From NCBI RefSeq assembly GCF_963675585.1, contig NZ_OY776411.1, positions 315,001 through 379,000 on the forward strand: a stretch of DNA of 64,000 nucleotides. The letters run 5' to 3'. The stretch is from an uncultured Draconibacterium sp. GTDB taxonomy: Bacteria; Bacteroidota; Bacteroidia; Bacteroidales; Prolixibacteraceae. The notes beneath the pieces were generated by a model. The model had not been told where the DNA came from. It saw only the letters and a list, made by a program, of their open reading frames with translations, and did not search any database. Each line of letters starts with the position of its first letter. The stretch's first letter is position 1. A program made the position numbers and the translations under genes. Shown here one piece after another: positions 43,948-51,110 of this stretch.

Positions 43948-46648
43948 AGCCAAAAAGTGGAAAAACAAATCCACCTTTGGAACGTATGCCATTGCCATGT
44001 TTTGGCTGGTACTTGTTTCAGGCATCTTTTTGGCTGTTCCCTTCGATGTTGAATCTCCTTATTTAAGTGTAAGTACCATTGCGGTGAGCAATCCATGGGC
44101 TTCCTTAATTCGCAATATTCATTACTGGAGTTCGCAATTCTTTTTGATTTTGACACTGATTCATTTGTACGATCATTTTCATTACAAAAAACGAATAGGC
44201 TTAAAAAAAGGAGTTGCTTTTCGCCTTAGTATTGGAGTATTGATTCTATTTTTAGCCATGTTAACGGGCTTCCTTTTAAAAGGAGATGCCGACAGTGAAC
44301 AAGCACGTCAAATATTGCAAACACTGGCCGAACGCGTCCCCCTTATTGGCAAAGCACTGGCTTTTTCTCTAATCGGATCTTCTGACAGCTACCAGCTTAT
44401 TTATGTACATCACATAGCAACATTTACCGTTTTTGTTGGCGTTATTGTGGTTGAACACAGTAAATTAATCTGGCCACGTTACACCGATTTTATCTATTCG
44501 TTTTTAGGGGTTCTTGCTATTAGTTATTTTTTGAGTGCGCCTTTACACGACAACCTTAATCCAACCGTGAAAGGCCCGTGGTATTTTGTTGGTTTTCAGG
44601 AGATTTTGCATTGGCTAAGCCATCCCGAATGGTCAGTTTTTATGTTCCTTATTCTAGTACTTCTGGTTTACCTTGTAAGTACCGGGAAAAAGAAGGTTTC
44701 GTATTTTACCAAACGAGGATTACTTGTTTTCACTGCATTTTATCTTCTGCTCACTGTTATTGGATTATTTTTTAGAGGAGAGCGTTGGGAATGGACGTAT
44801 CCGGGGAAAATTAATTACAGTTACAGTGTACTTCATAATTTTAAATCGCCAGGCATAAAATTTTCACCTGATTTTAATTCTGCTGAAATTTCAAATGCCG
44901 CAGTAATCCAGGGACGAAAAGAAAGTTGTTTGGCCTGCCACACCGAAACTACCGGGTTTAGTGCCTCGCATTCGCCCGAAGCAATTGGATGTGCCTCCTG
45001 CCACGGAGGGAATCCCTTTGCAACGGCAAAAACACAAGCTCACCGAAACATGATCCTGATTCCGGGAAACCTGACAACGGCACGACAGAGTTGTGGAACA
45101 ACCCAGTGCCACCCAGAAATTGTAGAACGTGTGCCCACGGGATTAATGTCGACTTTGAGCGGAATGATCAGTGTTGATCGCTTTGTGTTTAACGAACAGG
45201 ATAACCCCGATCAGCTCACCGATGTGCACCAGCTTGGAAACTCGGCAGCCGACGAGCACCTTCGGAATTTATGCGTGCGATGTCACCTGGGAAATCCAAA
45301 AACGGAATATGGGCCGGTTAACGAATCGAGCCGGGGCGGTGGCTGTTTGGCCTGCCATCTGAATTACAGTACTGATGCAAAAAATGAACTGCCTTTGAGT
45401 AAAACACAAATAGTTAAAGCACATCCTACCGTTAACCTGCAGGTTTCAAACGATCATTGTTTTGGTTGTCACAGTCGTTCGGGTCGCATTTCAACCAATT
45501 ATGAAGGCTGGCACGAAACAACGCTCGAAAAAGAACAAATGCCGGATAGCAGCAACTACCGCCTGATTGAAGATTCACGTGTATTTATTAAAAAGCAGGA
45601 AGACGTTCACCATAAACTTGGACTTGAATGTATTGACTGCCATCATTCGTACGAATTAATGGGCGACGGGAACCTGTATAAACACCAGGAAAATCAACAG
45701 GATGTTGCCTGTGCCGACTGTCACATTCAAGGAAAGCCAACTACCATAAAAGCAGAAAACCTGGACAATGAATCGGCACTGATTGCTGCACTTCGGTTTG
45801 GATCAATCGCAGAAAAAGAATTTCTGGTGACTAAAAAGCACAAGCATGCGCTTGTAAATACATTTGTTGAAAACGATACTGCATTTTTTCTGAAGAAGAA
45901 CAGTGGTGAAAAGATGGTTTTAAAAGCTCCGGCTAGTGTTTGTGTGCGTAACAATGCACACAGTAACTTATCGTGTTCCAGTTGCCATACTTCGTGGGCA
46001 CCCACTTGTATTGGCTGCCACAATTTGTACGATTCGGAAGAGCCCGGTTACAACATGATAAAAAACGAAGAGCAGAAAGGAAGCTGGGTGGAACTGGTTG
46101 GTGATTACATGGCCAAACAACCAACTCTGGGACTAAGAAAATCGGCAGAAGGCGACGAAATTATTCCGGTTGTTCCGGGAATGATTCTAACGATTGATAA
46201 AACAGCCTATCCCGGGAACGAGAATGATCCGGCTATTTTTCATCGATTGTATGCGCCAAGTGCACCACATACAACTTCGGCAAAAGGCAGAAGCTGTAAA
46301 AGCTGCCACAACAATCCGTTGGCCATTGGATTTGGAGAAGGCACCTTAAATTACATGATTGAACGGAACGAGGGACGATGGAAATTTGAAGCTTTTTATG
46401 AAAACGATAAACACGATAATTTACCGGCCGATGCCTGGACCGGATTTCTGCAAAACCGGACAGGAAATGTATCGACCCGCAGTGATGTTTTCCCATTTAC
46501 TGTTGAACAACAAAAAAAGATTCTTACCGCCGGAAGCTGTTTAACCTGTCATGCTGAAGATTCAGAAGTAATGAAAGCGAGCCTCGAGAATTTTGAGAAA
46601 CTGCTACAAAACCGAAGCAAAAAATGCGTTCTGCCGGTGTGGAAATAA
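43919..46648 (+). CDS. Cytochrome b fused to a dodecahaem cytochrome c
   Basis: A 909-residue fusion. Residues 1-~295 are a cytochrome b with about eight helices; haem-ligand pairs are H68-x13-H82 and H165-x14-H180 (b6-type spacing), and GPWYFVGF near 220 replaces the PEWY of the quinol site. Residues ~330-909 are periplasmic and carry twelve c-type haem sites: eleven CXXCH (CLACH, CASCH, CVRCH, CLACH, CFGCH, CIDCH, CADCH, CSSCH, CIGCH, CKSCH, CLTCH) and one CX4CH (CGTTQCH). The Rieske gene overlaps its start. Predicted role: quinol oxidation and delivery of electrons to a periplasmic acceptor; it could run in reverse. The acceptor is unknown. Confidence 0.9.
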   Translation: MEKVLKSETKAKKWKNKSTFGTYAIAMFWLVLVSGIFLAVPFDVESPYLSVSTIAVSNPWASLIRNIHYWSSQFFLILTLIHLYDHFHYKKRIGLKKGVAFRLSIGVLILFLAMLTGFLLKGDADSEQARQILQTLAERVPLIGKALAFSLIGSSDSYQLIYVHHIATFTVFVGVIVVEHSKLIWPRYTDFIYSFLGVLAISYFLSAPLHDNLNPTVKGPWYFVGFQEILHWLSHPEWSVFMFLILVLLVYLVSTGKKKVSYFTKRGLLVFTAFYLLLTVIGLFFRGERWEWTYPGKINYSYSVLHNFKSPGIKFSPDFNSAEISNAAVIQGRKESCLACHTETTGFSASHSPEAIGCASCHGGNPFATAKTQAHRNMILIPGNLTTARQSCGTTQCHPEIVERVPTGLMSTLSGMISVDRFVFNEQDNPDQLTDVHQLGNSAADEHLRNLCVRCHLGNPKTEYGPVNESSRGGGCLACHLNYSTDAKNELPLSKTQIVKAHPTVNLQVSNDHCFGCHSRSGRISTNYEGWHETTLEKEQMPDSSNYRLIEDSRVFIKKQEDVHHKLGLECIDCHHSYELMGDGNLYKHQENQQDVACADCHIQGKPTTIKAENLDNESALIAALRFGSIAEKEFLVTKKHKHALVNTFVENDTAFFLKKNSGEKMVLKAPASVCVRNNAHSNLSCSSCHTSWAPTCIGCHNLYDSEEPGYNMIKNEEQKGSWVELVGDYMAKQPTLGLRKSAEGDEIIPVVPGMILTIDKTAYPGNENDPAIFHRLYAPSAPHTTSAKGRSCKSCHNNPLAIGFGEGTLNYMIERNEGRWKFEAFYENDKHDNLPADAWTGFLQNRTGNVSTRSDVFPFTVEQQKKILTAGSCLTCHAEDSEVMKASLENFEKLLQNRSKKCVLPVWK

Positions 46649-46680
46649 ATCCCTTTTATCAATAAATAATTCATTCAAGA

Positions 46681-46726
46681 AAAAAGCGCCACTCTCAATC
46701 CTCCGACTAAAAATGACGCTTCTTTT
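46681..46726. terminator. Possible bidirectional terminator
   Basis: AAAAAGCG (46681-46688) faces CGCTTCTTTT (46717-46726) across 28 bases, giving a 5-bp AAGCG/CGCTT core extended by A/T pairs with one bulge. It lies between the convergent ends of the cytochrome gene and the DsrE2 gene. The large loop lowers confidence. Confidence 0.4.
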
Positions 46727-46741
46727 CGAATCAACTAAGTT

Positions 46742-47245
46742 CTAGGTAAAAATAATTTGAGTACCGTCGCCACCCGACATGGCGTATAAATCGCCTACCG
46801 TAATAATTGCTTTTACGTGTTCACTTAAATCGTCCATTGTAAGTTTAAACATATCGGCGGCCATTTTGCAGGCATAAATTTCGCCGCCGCCTGCAGTAAT
46901 CATATCCAAAAACTCGTCAACCGGAGGTACATCAAGCTCATCCATTTGTTTTTTCATCATTGCCGACACACCTGCTTCCACACCGGGTATTACCCCAAGC
47001 AAGGTAGGAAAAGGAAGTCCTCCCGGCATCCGCATTCCAGGGTTTCCAACTACTCCGGTATGTAGTTTATTCATTTGTTTTTTTGTAATCGCATCGAGTC
47101 CAAAAAAAGTAAAAAACAGTTTTGCTTCAATGCCTTCCATTACGGCACCATTTGCCATAATTAAACCTGCGTACACATCTTCGATGCTGGCCTTTGCCAC
47201 AATTATCATTACCTTTTTTAAAGGCGTTTCTTTTACTTCAGTCAT
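46742..47245 (-). CDS. DsrE/DsrF/DrsH-like (DsrE2-type) sulfur carrier
   Basis: A 167-residue protein of the DsrE-like superfamily. It begins KKVMIIVAKASIEDVYAGLI with the usual Rossmann-like strand and helix, continues EAKLFFTFFGLDAITKK and ends in GDGTQIIFT. The likely persulfide-carrying Cys lies in GGGEIYACKMAADMF, the position used in DsrE2 proteins. These proteins hold sulfane sulfur and pass it to TusA- or DsrC-like partners. It is the last gene of the SQR operon, 21 bases after the TusE/DsrC-like gene. No dsrAB genes are in the window. Confidence 0.85.
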   Translation of the reverse strand: MTEVKETPLKKVMIIVAKASIEDVYAGLIMANGAVMEGIEAKLFFTFFGLDAITKKQMNKLHTGVVGNPGMRMPGGLPFPTLLGVIPGVEAGVSAMMKKQMDELDVPPVDEFLDMITAGGGEIYACKMAADMFKLTMDDLSEHVKAIITVGDLYAMSGGDGTQIIFT

Positions 47246-47266
47246 AATTTTAGGTTTTTTCGATTA

Positions 47267-47578
47267 TTAAACACAACTGGCTGGTTTGGCAATTCCTGCA
47301 TATTTCGACGAGAGTTTTAAAGGTCCGCCCGGGAAAAGCTGATACAAACCTTTTATGTCGGTTATACCCGATTTTCCAACTTTACGAATGGTTAACGACT
47401 CGCCCGCAGCACTTTTTTCGCGCAGGTATTCCAGCACTTCGTAGTGTTTATCGGATAACTCTATTCCATCTTCTTTTGCCATTTCAGCAGCCAGATCTTT
47501 ATTCCAATCGTCCTTGTTTAACAAGTACCCTTCTTCATTCACTTCAACTGTCTTTCCTGCAAATGTTTTTTCAGCCAT
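47267..47578 (-). CDS. TusE/DsrC-family sulfur carrier
   Basis: A 103-residue protein of the DsrC/TusE family: NEEGYLLNKDDWNKDLAAEM near the start, HYEVLEYLREK in the helical core, LYQLFPGGPLKLSSKYAGIA and a C-terminal arm ending KPASCV. The penultimate Cys102 is the conserved CysA that carries the persulfide. The second arm cysteine (CysB, about eleven residues earlier) found in true DsrC is absent, so it is TusE-like in that respect. In context it would take sulfur from the DsrE2 protein or SQR product. Small size is normal for the family. Confidence 0.9.
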   Translation of the reverse strand: MAEKTFAGKTVEVNEEGYLLNKDDWNKDLAAEMAKEDGIELSDKHYEVLEYLREKSAAGESLTIRKVGKSGITDIKGLYQLFPGGPLKLSSKYAGIAKPASCV

Positions 47579-47598
47579 AATTTTAGTTTTAAATTGTT

Positions 47599-48276
47599 TT
47601 ATTGATTTGAATTTGTTTCGCTTGCCATGTTTTTCATAAAGGTCACAAAGAATCCAAGTGCCCGTTTCATTTCCGGTTTATTCATTTCGCGAATTACTTT
47701 GAATATGGAATACTCCGGAATGTTTTCAGTTTCAATGCTCTTGTATATTTTAAATCCGTTATTCAATGCAGACATCATTTCGGGTTGTGTTGCCGATCGA
47801 ACTGTTTCCATAATGGTTACTACATTATCAGCCAGTTCGCGAACATCACTCGGATTATAATGCGAAATAATATTGTCGAATATTAATCCGGCTTCGGCAA
47901 AAAATTCGAAGTATCCTTTTTCGTCAAACTCCTGCAACTTTTTACTGAAATCGATAACCACCTCATTAAAAATTGGTGAAGCATCTTTTACAAAGTCATT
48001 CATACTTTCAAAAAGCTCCAGAAATTTATTCATGTTGTCAACATTTCGTAAAACCCGAAGCATTAGTCCTTTTACATCTTCCAAATCGAGATGTACCATT
48101 CGATTGTCCAGTTCTTCCACTGCCGTGTCGTACATATCTTTTCCAACTATCGACACATCGGCGAACAAGTCTTCCAGCTCGTTGGTTTTTAGCCGTTGCT
48201 GGTTCACATATTCCAGTAATAAATCAACTTTCTGATTTAATTCGGATATTTGCGTTTGTAATGTTTTTTCTTCCAT
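47599..48276 (-). CDS. DUF1641 protein
   Basis: A 225-residue, mostly helical, acidic protein without a signal peptide. The N-terminus has a heptad-like coiled coil (ELNQKVDLLLEYVNQQRLKT). The last third contains PSDVRELADNVVTIMETVRS and FKVIREMNKPEMKRALGF, which matches the DUF1641 region. Members are repeatedly found beside sulfide:quinone reductase-like flavoproteins, as here, but their role is not known. It lies 12 bases after the SQR gene. Confidence 0.8.
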   Translation of the reverse strand: MEEKTLQTQISELNQKVDLLLEYVNQQRLKTNELEDLFADVSIVGKDMYDTAVEELDNRMVHLDLEDVKGLMLRVLRNVDNMNKFLELFESMNDFVKDASPIFNEVVIDFSKKLQEFDEKGYFEFFAEAGLIFDNIISHYNPSDVRELADNVVTIMETVRSATQPEMMSALNNGFKIYKSIETENIPEYSIFKVIREMNKPEMKRALGFFVTFMKNMASETNSNQ

Positions 48277-48288
48277 TTTCGGACTTTT

Positions 48289-49527
48289 TTATTCGTTCAC
48301 CTTCTTTTTTCCTGCCATGGTCATTAATGGTTCAACGGGCAACTCTTTTCCTTTTAAAAGAATGTGCCAGTAAATCCATCGAAACATTACTTTTCCGTAG
48401 TGATTGATTTTGGTATTTTTCAGTAAACCAAAAGGCCCGATCCCAGGAAGTGGGAAAGTTCCCGGAAGCGGTTCGGTATCGTAATTAAAATCGATAAGTG
48501 CTCCCTTTCCATTTCCGGTTTCGATGTAACAATTGGCGTGTCCGTCGAATTTTGCATGCAATGGTCTTCCTTCAATGGCACTCATCAAATTCTCGAAAAG
48601 TATTTCGGCGGCAAAGTGGGCAACCGAACCTGCTTTTGAAGTAGGAATATTTGACGCATCGCCCAATACAAATATATTTTCGTGTTTTTGTGATTGAAGC
48701 GTATGTTTATCGGTTGGAACAAAATTCATATCGTCGCCCAGGCCACTGCGTTCTATCATTTCGTCGCCCATATTTACAGGAACCACGGTTAGCACATCAA
48801 AATCAACTTCCTGCTCGTCGTAAGAAATTAGTTTTTTAGTATCGTTGTCAACACGTTCAATGTAAAAATCGGGAATTACTTTTATGTTTTTTTCCTCAAG
48901 CAATTCCGATAACATTTTAGTAGCCACAGGTTTTGTAAAAGCACCGGGCATTGGAGTTACATAAGTAATATCCACTTTATCGCGCATGCCTAAACGCGTG
49001 AAATAAGCATCGGCCAGAAAAACAAATTCGAGTGGTGCCACCGGACATTTATAAGGTAGTTCGGTAATGGCCATTACCAGTTTACCACCTTCCCAGCCTT
49101 TAAAGAATTTCTGAAGAGCAACTGCTCCTTCAACAGTATAAAAATCGAAAATTTCTTTGTACCAGAGTTTGTCTTGTAAACCGGGCGTTTCTCCAGGAAA
49201 GGTTTTGGTGCCGGTGGCAATAATCAGGTAATCGTAATTTAAAACCTGTCCGCCCTGTAAATGCACTTTATTGGCTTCTCCCTCAACTCGGTCAATGGCC
49301 GAATAAATCATTGTAACTCCCGATGGAATAAAATCTGATTTTGGCTTGATAACATCTTCCTTATTATAAATTCCAAAGGGTATAAAAAGAAACCCGGGCT
49401 GGTAATAATGTGTTTTAAACTGGTCAACAATTGTTATACTCCATTCTTCCTTATCCAATGAGCCTCTAAGTTTATTGGCCATCATTGTTCCGGCGGTACC
49501 GGCGCCTAATATCACAAGTTTCTTCAT
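48289..49527 (-). CDS. sqr: Sulfide:quinone oxidoreductase-like flavoprotein
   Basis: A 412-residue FAD protein. N-terminal LVILGAGTAGTMMANKLRG binds the FAD ADP moiety, YDYLIIATGTKT is the second conserved strand, and NIFVLGDASNIPTSKAGS binds the FAD tail. Two cysteines fit the catalytic pair of SQR: C161 in LPYKCPVAPLEF and C333 in GHANCYIETG. The C-terminus (~380-412) has a hydrophobic-amphipathic stretch for membrane binding (WIYWHILL). It should oxidise sulfide to polysulfide or persulfide and reduce quinone at the inner membrane. Leads a four-gene operon with DUF1641, TusE-like and DsrE2 proteins. Confidence 0.9.
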   Translation of the reverse strand: MKKLVILGAGTAGTMMANKLRGSLDKEEWSITIVDQFKTHYYQPGFLFIPFGIYNKEDVIKPKSDFIPSGVTMIYSAIDRVEGEANKVHLQGGQVLNYDYLIIATGTKTFPGETPGLQDKLWYKEIFDFYTVEGAVALQKFFKGWEGGKLVMAITELPYKCPVAPLEFVFLADAYFTRLGMRDKVDITYVTPMPGAFTKPVATKMLSELLEEKNIKVIPDFYIERVDNDTKKLISYDEQEVDFDVLTVVPVNMGDEMIERSGLGDDMNFVPTDKHTLQSQKHENIFVLGDASNIPTSKAGSVAHFAAEILFENLMSAIEGRPLHAKFDGHANCYIETGNGKGALIDFNYDTEPLPGTFPLPGIGPFGLLKNTKINHYGKVMFRWIYWHILLKGKELPVEPLMTMAGKKKVNE

Positions 49528-49595
49528 CGTTTATAGTTCTTTTGATTTAATTCCTTTAAATGTACTAAACCTGAACTTTGATGATTTTGAGGCTG

Positions 49596-49630
49596 TTATG
49601 ATAATTAGCATCGTATAATAAATATCATAA
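49596..49630. promoter_or_regulatory. Inverted repeat between sqr and the FNR-type regulator
   Basis: TTATGAT (49596-49602) and ATCATAA (49624-49630) are exact reverse complements 21 bases apart in the 147-base divergent spacer. It does not match the FNR consensus TTGAT-N4-ATCAA. It may bind another regulator or reflect AT richness. Confidence 0.3.
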
Positions 49631-49674
49631 AAATTGGTACATTGCAAAATCAATGTATCTCACTAAGTTTTGCT

Positions 49675-50364
49675 ATGGGAAAAATAAGTTGTAGCTGTGA
49701 AAAATGTCAATTAAAGAATCTGTTCTTTTCGCATGTTAACGAAAGCGAATTAAGCAGTATTTGCGATATAAAAGTGGAAAAACACTATTCGAAAGGAGAC
49801 ATTATTACTACTGAAGGTGATAAAATTGACGAGTTTCTGTACATGAAGGAAGGCTTGGTTAAACTCTCAAAATCGACCATGGATGGAAAAGATCAAATCC
49901 TTAGTTTCTCAAAACCCTTCGACTTCGTGAGCCTTCTGTCTGTATTTTCATCCGATGAATATAAATATTCGGTTACTGCAATAGAAGATACTACCGTTTG
50001 TACGCTCGATTTGGATGTTGTGAAATCGTATGCAAAAAACAACGCTTTGTTTGCCATGGACTTAATTTTAAACATTAGCGAGGTTACTGATAAAATTTTG
50101 ATTGATAATTTAGCCATCAAACGCAAACATCTGAAAGGAAGAGTAGCGCACGTTCTGCTGTATTTTTCAGATTACATTTATGAAAAAGATGAATTTGAAC
50201 TTCCTATTTCGAGACGCGAAATTGCAGAATACATAGGAATGACAACCGAAAATGTGATTCGCACACTCTCTGAATTCAGGAAAGACAAAATCATTAAAAT
50301 TTTTGGGAAAGATATTTTAATCGCTGATAAAAAACGTTTGCAAAACATTTCGGAGTTTGGATAA
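49675..50364 (+). CDS. Crp/FNR-family regulator with N-terminal cysteine cluster
   Basis: A 229-residue regulator (ATG at 49675; a TTG 33 bases earlier is less likely). It starts MGKISCSCEKCQLKN, giving C6, C8 and C11, and has a further Cys at 109 (DTTVCTLDL), a layout like the four [4Fe-4S] ligands of FNR. The cyclic-nucleotide-like barrel spans ~15-130; the C-terminal helix-turn-helix is SRREIAEYIGMTTENVIRTL, with Glu and Arg at FNR-like recognition positions but Ile where FNR has Ser. It is probably an oxygen or redox sensor controlling the divergent sqr operon and perhaps the psr and Rieske operons. Confidence 0.88.
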   Translation: MGKISCSCEKCQLKNLFFSHVNESELSSICDIKVEKHYSKGDIITTEGDKIDEFLYMKEGLVKLSKSTMDGKDQILSFSKPFDFVSLLSVFSSDEYKYSVTAIEDTTVCTLDLDVVKSYAKNNALFAMDLILNISEVTDKILIDNLAIKRKHLKGRVAHVLLYFSDYIYEKDEFELPISRREIAEYIGMTTENVIRTLSEFRKDKIIKIFGKDILIADKKRLQNISEFG

Positions 50365-50404
50365 AAAGCAATTTCTCAATTGGAGACTGTTTAAACAACC
50401 GCTT

Positions 50405-51106
50405 TTACTTTTCAAGAAAATAATTTGTAATACTCTCTGAAATTCTTTCGGTATATTTCTTTTTTAATACATACACATAAACATCTATTTCGTAACCACC
50501 TGTTACTTTGTTTATGTTTTTTAATACCGGTTCCTGCGATGCAGCAACCCAGGGAGAATTAAGCAAAGCAACCACCAGTTTTTTTGTAACTGCGCTCGAT
50601 TTTTCGTTGGTAGAAATGCTAAAGTGTAAAAGCTCTCTTTCCAGATTTGTATTTTCTCCGCTTCGTGAAATTACTTTCGATTTAATTTTTGAATACGGAA
50701 TTGTATCAATACTTCCGCTTTTAGATTTTATATCGAAATTTAAATACCCCAGCTTAACAATCTCTCCTGAAATATTATCAATTTCAAACCTGCTGTTTAA
50801 CTCCAATTTGCGCTGAATTCGCAAAACAATTCCGGCTAAAAAGTCACCAATTACATACCAGCCCGGAATAATAAATACCAGCAGTAAAATGCCAAAACCA
50901 ATAAGCGTAATGTATGCTTCTGCTTCGTAAATTTTACGCATCCCCCACAGCACAAATCCCAGCCACGACGCCAGTTCAACTAACACAAAAAGAATACTCA
51001 GTGAATTTTTCGTGGATTTGGAAAACGGGGCATTTGAATTTAAAAACGACAAAATTCGGTAAAAAGCAAAAAGCCCAATTGCTGCTATTAATATTTTTGT
51101 GATCAT
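50405..51106 (-). CDS. MscS-like mechanosensitive channel protein
   Basis: A 233-residue protein with three hydrophobic segments (~4-20, ~35-55, ~68-90), the last leading into GDFLAGIVLRIQRKLE. Then follows an MscS-type beta domain: FEIDNISGEIVKLGYLNFDI then KSKSGSIDTIPYSKI, and an alpha/beta C-terminal part ending near 230. It is a short MscS form without extra N-terminal helices. The gene starts 4 bases after the giant transporter/NTPase gene, so the two are surely cotranscribed. Together they suggest ion or osmotic control. Confidence 0.78.
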   Translation of the reverse strand: MITKILIAAIGLFAFYRILSFLNSNAPFSKSTKNSLSILFVLVELASWLGFVLWGMRKIYEAEAYITLIGFGILLLVFIIPGWYVIGDFLAGIVLRIQRKLELNSRFEIDNISGEIVKLGYLNFDIKSKSGSIDTIPYSKIKSKVISRSGENTNLERELLHFSISTNEKSSAVTKKLVVALLNSPWVAASQEPVLKNINKVTGGYEIDVYVYVLKKKYTERISESITNYFLEK

Positions 51107-51110
51107 AGTT

